Below are positions 21,147 through 31,900 of a DNA stretch of 63,503 nucleotides, piece by piece; positions within the stretch are counted from its first letter, which is position 1; every line of letters begins with the position of its first letter. Under the pieces are notes generated by a model that saw nothing but the letters and a program-made list of their open reading frames with translations, ran no database searches and was not told where the DNA came from. The translations under genes and the position numbers were made by a program. The stretch comes from an uncultured Gammaproteobacteria bacterium (GTDB taxonomy: Bacteria; Pseudomonadota; Gammaproteobacteria; PS1; Pseudothioglobaceae): positions 1 to 63,503 of the forward strand of contig CABXDP010000003.1 of NCBI GenBank assembly GCA_902511025.1. Direction: 5' to 3'.

Positions 21147-22427
21147 ATGGAAATCATCATACAAAATAGTGAAATTCTTATTATGCTCGCCATTGGATTT
21201 GGGCTTTTTATGGCATGGGGTATTGGTGCTAATGACGTAGCTAATGCTATGGGCACTTCGGTTGGCTCTGGTGCTATAACTTTTAGGCAGGCAGTGATTA
21301 TTGCTGTTATTTTTGAGTTTGCTGGCGCTGTTCTAGCTGGTGGTGAGGTGACCGCAACAGTTCGAAAAGGTATTCTTGATGCTGGTGCATTTTCATCCAA
21401 CCCAGAATTACTAGTATATGGAATGCTGGCGTCACTCTTGGCTGCTGCAACATGGCTTTTAATTGCATCATCACTCGGTTGGCCAGTATCTACGACACAT
21501 TCAATCGTTGGAGCAATTGTTGGTTTTGGAGCAGTTGGTGTAGGCATAGAGGCTGTGTCATGGAACAAAGTGTACGCCATTATTGCCAGTTGGGTAGTTT
21601 CACCCCTTATTGCAGGAACCATGGCTATTATTATATTTAAAAGCCTGCAGCGTCTTGTAATTGACACAGATCGACCACTTGAGAATGCAAAAAAATACTT
21701 GCCTTTTTATGTCTTTTTTGTTGGATTCGTCCTCTCTTTGGTAACCCTTTTAAAAGGCCTTAAACATGTTGATTCGTTGAAACACCTTGGTAAAGATTTA
21801 CCAACCAGCATGATGATTGCTACCTTAGTTGGAATATTGGCGTCTATTATCGCTGCAACCATTATTAAGCGTATTAAAACAAATCCTGAAGATGATAATG
21901 AGTTCTCCTATGCGAATATGGAGAAATTATTTGGTGGACTGATGGTGATTACGGCGTGTTCAATGGCTTTTGCTCATGGATCAAATGATGTTGCTAACGC
22001 TATTGGACCATTAGCTGCGGTCTACAGTATAGTTGAGTCCGGAGGACAAATTGTTTCAAAAAGTGCATTGCCTTCATGGATATTGTTAGTTGGTGGTGGG
22101 GGTATAGTATTTGGACTTGCAACCTTTGGTTTTAGAGTGATGAAAACTATTGGTAAAAATATCACTGAGCTTACTCCAAGTCGCGGTTTTTCTGCTGAAC
22201 TTGCAGCAGCAACCACCGTTGTTTTTGCTTCTTATACCGGTCTTCCAGTTTCAACTACTCAAGTACTTGTTGGTGCCGTTCTTGGAGTAGGTATTGCAAG
22301 GGGCGTAGCATCGCTAAACTTAAGAGTTGTAAATAGAATATTTCTTTCTTGGCTCATAACATTACCGGCTGGTGCAGTAATGTCGATTTTATTTTTCTTT
22401 ACCCTAAAAGGAATATTTAGTGCATAG
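21147..22427 (+). CDS. pit: Inorganic phosphate transporter (PiT family)
   Basis: GANDVANAMGTSVGSGAIT and HGSNDVANAIGPLAA repeated PiT signatures. Confidence 0.95.
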   Translation: MEIIIQNSEILIMLAIGFGLFMAWGIGANDVANAMGTSVGSGAITFRQAVIIAVIFEFAGAVLAGGEVTATVRKGILDAGAFSSNPELLVYGMLASLLAAATWLLIASSLGWPVSTTHSIVGAIVGFGAVGVGIEAVSWNKVYAIIASWVVSPLIAGTMAIIIFKSLQRLVIDTDRPLENAKKYLPFYVFFVGFVLSLVTLLKGLKHVDSLKHLGKDLPTSMMIATLVGILASIIAATIIKRIKTNPEDDNEFSYANMEKLFGGLMVITACSMAFAHGSNDVANAIGPLAAVYSIVESGGQIVSKSALPSWILLVGGGGIVFGLATFGFRVMKTIGKNITELTPSRGFSAELAAATTVVFASYTGLPVSTTQVLVGAVLGVGIARGVASLNLRVVNRIFLSWLITLPAGAVMSILFFFTLKGIFSA

Positions 22428-22465
22428 AGCGTATAATATGTAGACGTATTGATTAGGGTAAGATT

Positions 22466-22693
22466 ATGACATTGGAAGAGGTACAAGCAAAGCTAGAGCA
22501 AGGTATAGAAGGCTCTGAAGTTGTTATGGAGGGCGATGGTTGTAACTGCTCAGCAGTTATTGTCTCTCAAGCATTTGATGGCCTATCATTGCTTCAAAGA
22601 CAAAGGCTAGTTTTGGGCCTCGTTAAGGAAGAAATAAAGAGCGGAGAACTTCACGCTTTAAGTGTTAAAACATTTACCCCAGATGAGAGATAG
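22466..22693 (+). CDS. BolA/IbaG family protein
   Basis: QRQRLVLGLVKEEIKSGELHALSVKTFTP. Confidence 0.88.
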   Translation: MTLEEVQAKLEQGIEGSEVVMEGDGCNCSAVIVSQAFDGLSLLQRQRLVLGLVKEEIKSGELHALSVKTFTPDER

Positions 22694-22735
22694 TATATAA
22701 TTCACTTCTTTTTAGAAACTTGAAGATTTAAAGTT

Positions 22736-22948
22736 ATGCAAACAGATATTCACCCTTCATACGAAAATATTAAAGTTGTGTGCAGTTGCGGTAATTCATT
22801 TGAGACTCGCTCGACTTCAGGTAAAGACGAAATTCATCTTGATGTTTGTTCAAGTTGCCATCCTTTCTACACTGGAAAGCAAAAAATCATGGATACTGCA
22901 GGACGTGTTGAAAAGTTCAAATCACGTTACGGCGCTTTCAAACGTTAA
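22736..22948 (+). CDS. rpmE: 50S ribosomal protein L31 (zinc-binding form)
   Basis: [12 protein letters not shown]...[29 protein letters not shown]. Confidence 0.97.
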   Translation: MQTDIHPSYENIKVVCSCGNSFETRSTSGKDEIHLDVCSSCHPFYTGKQKIMDTAGRVEKFKSRYGAFKR

Positions 22949-22968
22949 TTTCAAATTAAGACGCACTT

Positions 22969-22993
22969 AAAGCCACAAATGTGGCTTTTTTTG
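22969..22993 (+). terminator. Rho-independent terminator after rpmE
   Basis: AAAGCCAC-AAAT-GTGGCTTT followed by T-run. Confidence 0.88.
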
Positions 22994-23057
22994 TGTCACA
23001 AGGAAACTAAAGAAAAGCCTTAAAATTGATATAATCAAATATTTTTGAGACAACAAA

Positions 23058-24098
23058 ATGGCATTCGACTACATTAATGCACTACTAAAAAAAGAAGTAA
23101 CCCGAACACCTATTTGGGTAATGAGGCAGGCAGGAAGATATTTGCCAGAATATAGGGCTACTCGAAAAAAAGCTGGAGATTTTTTGACGCTTTGTAAGTC
23201 AAGTGACTTGGCATGTGAAGTGACGCTTCAGCCCCTTGACCGTTTTGATTTGGATGCTGCTATTCTTTTTTCAGATATCTTAACTATTCCAGATGCAATG
23301 GGTCTTGGACTATATTTTGTTGAGGGTGAGGGCCCTAAGTTTACTCATCCACTGAACACACTTAAAGACATTGAGCAATTGCTAAAGCCAGATGTTTCTA
23401 AGGAGCTTTCTTATGTAAGTAACGCTGTCTCTGTTATAAAAAAAAATCTGAAGGGTAGAGTTCCGCTGATTGGTTTTACTGGAAGTCCATGGACACTCGC
23501 TACCTATATGGTTGAGGGGGGATCCAGTAAAACTTTTTCAAAAGTAAAAGCTTTGATGTATGAGAATCCGAAACATATGCATCAGCTTCTTGATGTCCTT
23601 GCTGATACCGTTATAGATTATCTCAATTCTCAAATAGAGGCTGGGGCTGACTCAGTTATGATTTTTGATACGTGGGGCGGTCTTTTGAATAAGGAGAGTT
23701 ATGAAAGCTTTTCGCTAAGATATATGTCAAAAATTGTTGATGGGATTAAGCGAGAATACGAAGGCAGAGTCATTCCAGTGACTCTTTTTACAAAAGGAGG
23801 CTCAGCTTGGCTAGAGCAAATAGCTGCGACTGGTTGTGATGCAGTTGGAATTGACTGGACCGTTGAGATAGGAGATGCGGAGAGACGAGTTGGAAGTCGG
23901 GTAGCATTGCAGGGTAATCTTGACCCATCGGTTCTCTATGCATCGTCAGAGGTTATTAAAACTGAGGCGCATAAAATTCTAGATCAGTTTAAAGGTTCAA
24001 CTGGACATGTATTCAATTTAGGCCATGGGATTACACCTGAGGTTAATCCAGAGAGCATGAAGGTCTTAGTCGATGCAGTGCATTCATATCCAAAATAA
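23058..24098 (+). CDS. hemE: Uroporphyrinogen decarboxylase
   Basis: [34 protein letters not shown]. Confidence 0.98.
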   Translation: MAFDYINALLKKEVTRTPIWVMRQAGRYLPEYRATRKKAGDFLTLCKSSDLACEVTLQPLDRFDLDAAILFSDILTIPDAMGLGLYFVEGEGPKFTHPLNTLKDIEQLLKPDVSKELSYVSNAVSVIKKNLKGRVPLIGFTGSPWTLATYMVEGGSSKTFSKVKALMYENPKHMHQLLDVLADTVIDYLNSQIEAGADSVMIFDTWGGLLNKESYESFSLRYMSKIVDGIKREYEGRVIPVTLFTKGGSAWLEQIAATGCDAVGIDWTVEIGDAERRVGSRVALQGNLDPSVLYASSEVIKTEAHKILDQFKGSTGHVFNLGHGITPEVNPESMKVLVDAVHSYPK

Positions 24099-24167
24099 AA
24101 AATCAGTTAAATAGAGATTTAGTGTCACTATGTTAAAATTAATTTAAATAAAAAATAAAACAATACC

Positions 24168-24968
24168 ATGTCGCGAATCTTTAATATTTTCAAACAACTG
24201 GATGAAGCTAATCAAACTGCTTTTATTCCTTTCATCACTGCTGGGGATGGTGGCCTAGATAATTGTGAAGCGCTTGTTTTTACTCTTGCAGATAGCGGTG
24301 CTGATATTATTGAATTAGGCATGCCATTCTCTGACCCAATGGCTGATGGTCCGGTGATTGCCAAATCACATGAGAGAGCAGTAGCTGATGGTATAGATCT
24401 TCATGATGTTTTTGCAATCGTTGAAAGGTTCAGAGAACATAATCAAAGTACAGGTATTGTATTAATGGGTTATACCAATCCAATTGAAGTTTACGGATTT
24501 AAAGATTTTGCAGCCAGAGCTGATGAAGCTGGAGTTGACGGGATTCTAGTCGTTGACATGCCACCTGAAGAGGCCGCAGACCTTAAAAAAGAACTCGATA
24601 AATATCAGATTGATTTAATCTTTTTAGTTGCGCCAACAACAACAGATGCGCGTTTAGAACATATTTCAAAGATAGCGAGTGGATACATTTATTACGTTTC
24701 TCTGAAAGGGGTTACAGGTGCAGGTAATTTAGATGTTGACTCTGTCAACTTCCACTTAAAGAGAATGAGAAACTACATCCAAATCCCTGTTGGTGTTGGT
24801 TTTGGAATTAAAGATGCTCAAACAGCAAAGCAGGTTGGTGAAAATGCTGACGCTGTGATTGTTGGAAGTGCCCTGGTTTCAATCGTTGAGGAGCTCTCTT
24901 CTGACAGGGATAAAATGGTCACTAAGGTTGGGAATCTGGCTAAAGAGATCTCTAACGCAATAACTTAA
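24168..24968 (+). CDS. trpA: Tryptophan synthase alpha chain
   Basis: AFIPFITAGD, IIELGMPFSDPMADGPVI, GYIYYVSLKGVTGA. Confidence 0.97.
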   Translation: MSRIFNIFKQLDEANQTAFIPFITAGDGGLDNCEALVFTLADSGADIIELGMPFSDPMADGPVIAKSHERAVADGIDLHDVFAIVERFREHNQSTGIVLMGYTNPIEVYGFKDFAARADEAGVDGILVVDMPPEEAADLKKELDKYQIDLIFLVAPTTTDARLEHISKIASGYIYYVSLKGVTGAGNLDVDSVNFHLKRMRNYIQIPVGVGFGIKDAQTAKQVGENADAVIVGSALVSIVEELSSDRDKMVTKVGNLAKEISNAIT

Positions 24969-24980
24969 CTAAGGCAAAGT

Positions 24981-25826
24981 ATGAGTTGGTTAGAAAAAAT
25001 AATGCCATCAATTGGCAAGAATGCAAAAAAGAATATACCAGAGGGTCTCTGGAGTAAATGTCCTGAGTGCAATCGAGTTCTTTATCAGGAGGAGCTTCAG
25101 CGTCTACTCTATGTTTGCCCAAAGTGTAATCACCATCTAAGAATTTCAGCCAGAAAAAGACTGGAGAATTTTCTTGACATGGAAAATCAGATTGAGATAG
25201 CAGCTAATGTTCAATCAGCCGATCCTTTAAAGTTTAAGGATCAAAAAAAATACAAGGATCGTTATCAAGATGCCCAGAAATTTACTAAAGAAAAAGATGC
25301 TTTAGTTGTTAAAAGTGGTTTTTTGAAAGGAATGCCAGTTGTCACAGCGGCATTTGATTTTAATTTTATGGGCGGTTCAATGGGCTCAGTTGTTGGTGAA
25401 AAGTTTGTGAGGGCAGCTAATTCTGCTATCAAAAATAATCAGCCTTTTGTTTGCTTTTCTGCCAGCGGCGGGGCGCGTATGCAAGAAGGGCTATTTTCTT
25501 TGATGCAAATGTCTAAAACATCTCTTGCTGTGAAACTATTGGCCGATAAAAAAATTCCTTTTATTTCAGTTTTAACAGACCCTACCATGGGCGGCGTCTC
25601 AGCAAGTCTTGCTATGCTTGGAGATATCCAAATCGCTGAACCCAATGCAAGGATTGGTTTTGCTGGAGCAAGGGTTGTCGAGCAAACCGTTCGCGAGGAG
25701 CTTCCAGAAGGTTTTCAAAGGAGTGAGTTTTTACTCGAGAAGGGTGCTATTGATATGATTGTTCCCCGCCCAGAATTAAGAAACAAGATTTTTCAATTGC
25801 TATCAGCACTTCATTCCTCAACATAA
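24981..25826 (+). CDS. accD: Acetyl-CoA carboxylase carboxyltransferase subunit beta
   Basis: Zn-finger CPECNRVLY...[18 protein letters not shown]. Confidence 0.97.
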   Translation: MSWLEKIMPSIGKNAKKNIPEGLWSKCPECNRVLYQEELQRLLYVCPKCNHHLRISARKRLENFLDMENQIEIAANVQSADPLKFKDQKKYKDRYQDAQKFTKEKDALVVKSGFLKGMPVVTAAFDFNFMGGSMGSVVGEKFVRAANSAIKNNQPFVCFSASGGARMQEGLFSLMQMSKTSLAVKLLADKKIPFISVLTDPTMGGVSASLAMLGDIQIAEPNARIGFAGARVVEQTVREELPEGFQRSEFLLEKGAIDMIVPRPELRNKIFQLLSALHSST

Positions 25827-25850
25827 TTTTTTAATATTAAGTATTAAACC

Positions 25851-26780
25851 TTGAAAATATATTTAGCTAATCCCAGGGGCTTTTGTGCTGGAGTTGACAG
25901 AGCTATAGAGATAGTTGAGCATGCCATTGAAAAGCATGGCTCACCTATATACGTAAGACATGAGGTCGTTCATAATAAATATGTTGTCAATAATCTGAAG
26001 AATAAAGGCGCTATCTTTGTTGATGAAATTTCTGAGGTTCCAGAAGGTTGTGTAGTAATCTATAGTGCTCATGGAGTATCGCAAGCAGTTCGAAAAGAAG
26101 CCAATGATATTTCAGCTATTATTTATGATGCAACTTGTCCACTGGTGACAAAGGTGCATAAAGAGGTAATTCGTCGCCAAAAAAACAATCATCAGGTGAT
26201 ACTTATCGGCCATGCTGGCCATCCAGAAGTTGAGGGAACTCTGGGCCAGTCTGATGAATCTAACAGCATCACTTTAGTTGAATCAGTTGGTGATATTGAT
26301 GGATTAAATTTTAACCAAGAAAGAGATATTTCTTACACTACCCAAACAACATTATCTGTTGATGACACATCAGAAGTTATTGAAGCATTGCAAGAGAAGT
26401 TTCCCAATATACAATCTCCAAAGAAGAGTGATATTTGTTATGCAACGCAAAACCGACAGGATTCAGTAAAAGAGGTCATAAAATATTCAGAAATTCTCAT
26501 AGTCATTGGTTCAAAAAACTCTTCAAACTCGAATCGCCTCAAAGAGATTGCCGATAATCAAGGCAAACCAGCTTATTTAATAGATAGCTCTGATGACATT
26601 GATGAGCAGTGGTTAGATAATATTAATTCGGTAGGAATAACTGCAGGTGCTTCGGCTCCAGAGATTTTGGTTCAGGAGGTAGTAAGTTTCTTGATGTCAC
26701 AGGGTGGTCATGAGATTATTGAGGTAGAGGGGGCAAAAGAAGATGTTAATTTTCCTGTGCCTGCATCATTAAAAAATTAA
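25851..26780 (+). CDS. ispH: 4-hydroxy-3-methylbut-2-enyl diphosphate reductase; TTG start
   Basis: [40 protein letters not shown]. Confidence 0.97.
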   Translation: MKIYLANPRGFCAGVDRAIEIVEHAIEKHGSPIYVRHEVVHNKYVVNNLKNKGAIFVDEISEVPEGCVVIYSAHGVSQAVRKEANDISAIIYDATCPLVTKVHKEVIRRQKNNHQVILIGHAGHPEVEGTLGQSDESNSITLVESVGDIDGLNFNQERDISYTTQTTLSVDDTSEVIEALQEKFPNIQSPKKSDICYATQNRQDSVKEVIKYSEILIVIGSKNSSNSNRLKEIADNQGKPAYLIDSSDDIDEQWLDNINSVGITAGASAPEILVQEVVSFLMSQGGHEIIEVEGAKEDVNFPVPASLKN

Positions 26781-26799
26781 TAAATATAGAATATAAATA

Positions 26800-27801
26800 A
26801 TGAAAAAATACAACATTTATGGAATGGGCGCTGCAATTGTAGATACAGAGGTTGTGGTAAGTGATTCATTTATTAAAGATAATGATATTGGCAAAGGCTT
26901 GATGACTTTAGTTGATGCAGAGAGACAAAAATATCTTCTTGACTCTCTTACCACTCAGCGTGTACCTGTAAAGATGAGTTGTGGCGGTTCGGCTTGTAAC
27001 TCCGTTGTTGCAGCAAGCATGTTCGGTTCAAGCACCTTCTTCTCTGGCAAGGTGGCTAATGATGAGGTTGGTGACTTTTTTATAAAAGATTTAAATAAAT
27101 CGGGAGTTGATTTTCATCAAGTAGACCCATCAAGTGGAGTTACTGGAAAGTGCCTAGTCATGGTTACGCCAGATGCAGAAAGAACGATGAATACTAATCT
27201 GGGCGCGAGCCTCGAGTTAACATATCGTGAAGTTGATGAAGAAGCGCTAGCCAATTCAGAGTGGTTATATATTGAAGGATATGTTGTGACCGATGATCAA
27301 AGAACAGCAGTTGCACGAGATGCAATGCAGTCCGCAAAAGACAATGGTGTTAAGACCTCCCTAAGCCTTTCTGATCCTTTTGTTGTTGAGGTATTCTCAG
27401 AAAATATTAAAACTATAATTGGAGATGATGGCCTTGATTTGATTTTTTGTAATGGGGATGAAGCAAGAAGCTTTACAGATACTCATACTATTGAGGCAGC
27501 TGCAGAAGGCTTAAAAAAATACGCAAAGACTTTTGTGATTACTAGGGGTCCTGGCGGATCATTAGTATTTGATGGTGTTAATCTAATTCATACTGAAGGG
27601 GTTTTAGCAAGCGCAGTAGATACGAATGGTGCAGGCGATATGTTTGCAGGTGCTTTTTTACATGCTTTATGCAGAGGCAAGGGTTTTGCATGGGCAGCTG
27701 ATTTTGCAAATGCCGCCTCCTCAAGAGTAGTCAGTCAATTCGGTCCAAGAATTAATTCAATTGAATACATTAGTCTCAAGCAGCAATTCAAATTAGATTA
27801 G
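26800..27801 (+). CDS. PfkB family sugar/adenosine kinase
   Basis: C-terminal VDTNGAGDMFAGAFL signature; adenosine-kinase-like N-terminus. Confidence 0.88.
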   Translation: MKKYNIYGMGAAIVDTEVVVSDSFIKDNDIGKGLMTLVDAERQKYLLDSLTTQRVPVKMSCGGSACNSVVAASMFGSSTFFSGKVANDEVGDFFIKDLNKSGVDFHQVDPSSGVTGKCLVMVTPDAERTMNTNLGASLELTYREVDEEALANSEWLYIEGYVVTDDQRTAVARDAMQSAKDNGVKTSLSLSDPFVVEVFSENIKTIIGDDGLDLIFCNGDEARSFTDTHTIEAAAEGLKKYAKTFVITRGPGGSLVFDGVNLIHTEGVLASAVDTNGAGDMFAGAFLHALCRGKGFAWAADFANAASSRVVSQFGPRINSIEYISLKQQFKLD

Positions 27802-27805
27802 TTTG

Positions 27806-27835
27806 TGCAAATATCCTTGTATATTTGCATATAAT
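27806..27835 (+). promoter_or_regulatory. Inverted repeat TGCAAATAT-CCTTGT-ATATTTGCA abutting a perfect TATAAT -10 box
   Basis: 9-bp perfect arms 27806-27814 / 27821-27829; TATAAT 27830-27835; upstream of winged-helix-like gene. Confidence 0.65.
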
Positions 27836-27894
27836 GCATAGAATTGGCACTTGAAGTTAAAAAGTTAAATCAATTTAAATTTTTGAGGTAAGTT

Positions 27895-28179
27895 ATGAAG
27901 AAAGCAGTAAGTAGATTATTTCAACTTCGAAAAGCTTTAGATGAATGTGAAAAAGAATTTGGGTTGAGTGGATATTCTGAGGTGGAAAAAGCAGTTTTTT
28001 CATTTATAAGTTCTAATTCAAATGTCACTATCACTTCAATAAAAAATGACCCGTACTTTTCAAAATACTCCTTATCAACAATCAAAAGAGCAGTTCTTTT
28101 CCTAACATCTAATAATATTGTTAGGGCTGATCAGTCGACTTTGGATAAAAGAGAGATGATCTTGTCATTTCAAAAATAA
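27895..28179 (+). CDS. Small putative winged-helix DNA-binding protein (94 aa)
   Basis: Helix-turn-helix-like pattern VTITSIKNDPYFSKYSLSTIKRAVLFLTSNNIVRADQSTLDKREMILSF (wing-like tail). Confidence 0.6.
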   Translation: MKKAVSRLFQLRKALDECEKEFGLSGYSEVEKAVFSFISSNSNVTITSIKNDPYFSKYSLSTIKRAVLFLTSNNIVRADQSTLDKREMILSFQK

Positions 28180-28307
28180 CTGCAAATTTATCAAGTGAGC
28201 GAAGCCTATAGAGAACTCACTATAATAAAATCCAATAGGACTCGACTGATTCTGCTAGCAGCGAGAAATAAGTGAATACAGAATGGCGGTTGCCACTACT
28301 TGCAGTT
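28178..28307 (+). other. Structured or operator-bearing intergenic region closed by 8-bp inverted repeat AACTGCAA/TTGCAGTT
   Basis: Arms 28178-28185 and 28300-28307; internal GTGAG/CTCAC, ATTCTG/CAGAAT and TGGC-GGTT-GCCA dyads; TATAAT at 28221-28226. Confidence 0.4.
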
Positions 28308-28337
28308 AATGATGCTTTTTATCTATAGGTTATTAGA

Positions 28338-28931
28338 ATGCAAGAAAATATAACTAAAGACCCTCTTCTCGAAGTGCTTCAACCTCAAACCATAACTTTC
28401 TTGATAGTTGTGCTTTGTTATTTTATAAATGGGCCTGCTTATCCCTTTGAAGGAAATCTTATCTGGCTTCCTTTAGGTGCAATGTCACTCTGTTTTCTGT
28501 TGTTTGGTTTTAGGGTAGCTCTTGCAGCAATTTTTGCCTCGCAATGTTCCGAATTTTGGTTTAACTCCCAGCCTTTTTTTGATCAGTTGACACTGGTTAT
28601 GACTGTTTCAGGAACACTTGGGCCCGTTCTTGCTATAGCAAGTATGAGGTTTTTTAAATTATCTAATTTTTTTGATGGCGAGAAACTTGTATTTCACCAC
28701 CTTATTTTTTTAGCAATCTTAACTGCGTTATTTAATACGCTTATTGCATTTTTTGTATCTTCTTATATTGTTTCAAATGGTCAAGCTAATGAGGTAATTC
28801 ATGCGACCGACTTTTTAAGGAACTACTTAATGGGTGATATTTTAGGCTGTTTGTTAGTTTTATTTTTTGCAGCTCTTGTGGTTGTTCCATTTATCAAATA
28901 CTTTTTTCCAAGGATTACTCCTTCAGAATAA
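28338..28931 (+). CDS. Stand-alone MASE1-like integral membrane protein
   Basis: Polytopic; GNLIWLPLGAMSLCFLLFGFRVALAAIFAS and LRNYLMGDILGCLLVLFFAALVVVP pattern resembles MASE1 sensory domains; no effector domain. Confidence 0.55.
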   Translation: MQENITKDPLLEVLQPQTITFLIVVLCYFINGPAYPFEGNLIWLPLGAMSLCFLLFGFRVALAAIFASQCSEFWFNSQPFFDQLTLVMTVSGTLGPVLAIASMRFFKLSNFFDGEKLVFHHLIFLAILTALFNTLIAFFVSSYIVSNGQANEVIHATDFLRNYLMGDILGCLLVLFFAALVVVPFIKYFFPRITPSE

Positions 28932-28975
28932 TTTTTGACGAAGAATATTCTAGCTCTTTTATGAGTTCGAGCTAA

Positions 28976-31900
28976 CTAAACCAGTGACTTAACTATATTG
29001 CCAATTTTTTTAATTCTAAATTGATCAGCCTCCATAACTTCTTTTACTACCAGAGTTTTTGGATTTTTTAGATGAAACTGTTGAGGCTTTGTTTGGATTA
29101 GATTGATAATTTTTGATGTATCAATGTTATTGGTGTCATTTAAAGTAATTTCTGCCTTGTCGTCATAGATATTGATTTTAAGAATTCCAATATTTTGAGA
29201 TAAATTCTTTAGGGAGGATGACTCAAATAAATTTTGAGTTGGCTCAGGAAGAGGCCCAAATCGATCAATCATTTCAACTTTTAGTTCTTTCAATTCGTCT
29301 TCCAGCTCAGCACTTGCAATCCTTTTGTAAAGAATAAGTCGCTCATGAACATCAGGCAAGTAAGTTTCTGGGATGATGCAGGCAATCCCTGGATTAATTT
29401 CTATCTCATCCAGTGAAGCATCTTTAATATCAAGTTTATAGTTATTCTTTATCGCATGAATGGTTCGTTTTAGTAAATCATGATAAAGATTAAAGCCAAT
29501 CTCAGAAATCTTGCCGCTTTGATTTTCACCCAATAAGTCACCCGCACCCCTTATTTCAAGGTCATGATTCGCTAACATAAAGCCAGCGCCCAACTCTTCC
29601 AATGAAGCAATTGCATCCAGACGTTTTCTAGCATTATCAGTTATTGATTGGTGTGATTTAATGACCAAATAGGCATAAGCTTTGTGGTGAGAGCGGCCAA
29701 CTCTGCCGCGAAGCTGATGAAGCTGAGCAAGGCCAAAATTTTGTGCATTGTTAATAATAATAGTATTGGCGCTTGGTATATCGATTCCAGTTTCAATAAT
29801 TGTTGTGCAAACTAGAATTTGAAAACGCTGGTGATAAAAATCAGTCATTATTTGCTCAAGTTCCTTGCTTGGCATTTGGGCATGGGCAATCCTAATTTTT
29901 ATATTCGGCATAAGTTCTCTTAATGACTCTGCCATGTTGTCAATCGTATCGATGTCATTATGCACAACAAAAATTTGACCACCTCTATGGAGTTCTCTTG
30001 AGCAAGCTTCAGTAATTGTATTGTTGTCCCACTCATCAATAAAGGTCTGTATTGCAGTTCTTTTTGCTGGAGGAGAAGCGATAATAGATAACTCCCTCAA
30101 CGAACCAAGTGCCATATTCAGTGAGCGTGGGATTGGTGTTGCTGTCATGGTTAATATATCGCTTTGGCCACGGATTTTTTTTAATGACTCTTTTTGTTTA
30201 ACGCCAAATCGATGCTCTTCATCAATAATTATTAAGCCAAGATTTTTGTATCTAATACCACCTTGAATTAGTTTATGAGTTCCTACTACAATATCAATTT
30301 TTCCTAGTTTGAGGTCTGATTTGATTTGTGTTTGATCTTTAGTACTTTGAAATCTAGATAGAGACTTAATAACCACTGGAAATTTAGAAAAACGATCATT
30401 AAAGGTTTGATAGTGTTGGTTAGCTAGAAGCGTTGTTGGAACCAGAATAGCAACTTGCTTTCCTGATTCAACAGCTAAGAAAGCAGCCCTCATTGCAATT
30501 TCAGTTTTACCGAATCCTACGTCACCACAGACCAGTCTGTCCATGGGTTTATCAGATTGCATATCCATTAAAACATCATTCATTGTTTTAATTTGATCAG
30601 TCGTTTCTTCAAAGGCAAAACTTGATACAAAGGAACTATATGAGTCCTTAGGGCTGGGGTATGAAAAACCTTTTTGTGACTTACGTTTTGCATAAATTTC
30701 TAATAGTTCAGCAGCAACATCATAGAGTGACTCAGCCGCTTTTCTTTTTGCCTTTATCCACTGCTGACTTCCTAATTTATGCAGTGGTGCGTTATCCGCA
30801 CTCACTCCAGTGTATCTTGAAATGAGGTTTAAGCTCGTGATAGGAACCAACAGCTTTGATCCATTTGCATATTCTACTGAGATAAAATCTTGTTGATTGT
30901 CATCAAAGCTTCGACTAATCAGACCTAAATAGCGCCCAACGCCATAATGCTCGTGGACTACAGGATCACCCAGTTGAATTTCAACTAAGCTTTTTATGGC
31001 CTCATCAAAATCTTTGTGTTTTGCTCGACGCCTACGTTGCTGCCTAACCACATCTTGTCCAAATAAATTATTTTCAGTTATGACCGCTATTTTTTCAAAA
31101 ATAACACCTTCACTTAAACTTGCATGGGTGATACTGAGTTTTGAATCTCGATTGAGGAAGTCAGACCAGTTAGGGCACTCTTCAGCTTTTAAATCATACG
31201 AAGATAGCAAATCATTTAAAACGCTTTGCCTCCCCTCTGATTCACAAACAATTAAAGTGCGTCCATTAAAGTTATTAATGAAACTGAATAGCTTATTCAG
31301 TGGTTTCTTGGCCTCAGCTTCAATTTTAACTGGAGGGAGCATTACAGATTTAAAGTCTAAACCCCCATCTTTGAGTGTCTTAGATGTTTGAATTTGAACC
31401 TGCTTTTTTTTCTTAAGGGCAGCAAAAAAATCGTCACTATTTAAAAAAACCTTGTTAACTGCAAGGGGCAATCTTTCCAGTGAGTTCTGACAGTAGTTAA
31501 AGCGCTCTAATAACTCTGCAGTCTGCAGATCAATTGACTCAGAAATTCCTTTTTGATAAGCAATGACTGAATTATCTGGAATGAAATCAAACAATGTTTC
31601 AGTTGTTTCAAAAAACAATGGCAAATAGAACTCTATCCCTCCTGGATAGCGTCCCTCACTGACCTCTGTATAAATGAAACCATCCGTATTACCAAACTCA
31701 GAAACGTAGTTTTTTTTAAAGATATCGATACTAGCTTTATCCGATGCAAACTCTCTTGCAGGTAAAAGTTGAATTTCTTCAATGACTTCAATAGATCTCT
31801 GTGAAGATGGATCAAAGGATCGAATCGACTCAATTTCATTATCAAAAAGATCAATTCTATATGGGTTTTTTACGCCCATTGGGTACATGTCAATTAGCGC

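Noticed and set aside
21095-21667. 190-aa minus-strand ORF opposite pit
   Set aside because: Antisense to a confident PiT transporter; low-complexity Ala/Pro/Thr translation typical of a mirror frame.
28178-28307. Identification of the intergenic dyad region as 6S RNA (ssrS)
   Set aside because: Size and conserved sequence blocks did not match 6S by eye; left as an unassigned structured region.
30996-31391. 131-aa ORF antisense to mfd
   Set aside because: Shadow ORF in a strongly conserved gene.
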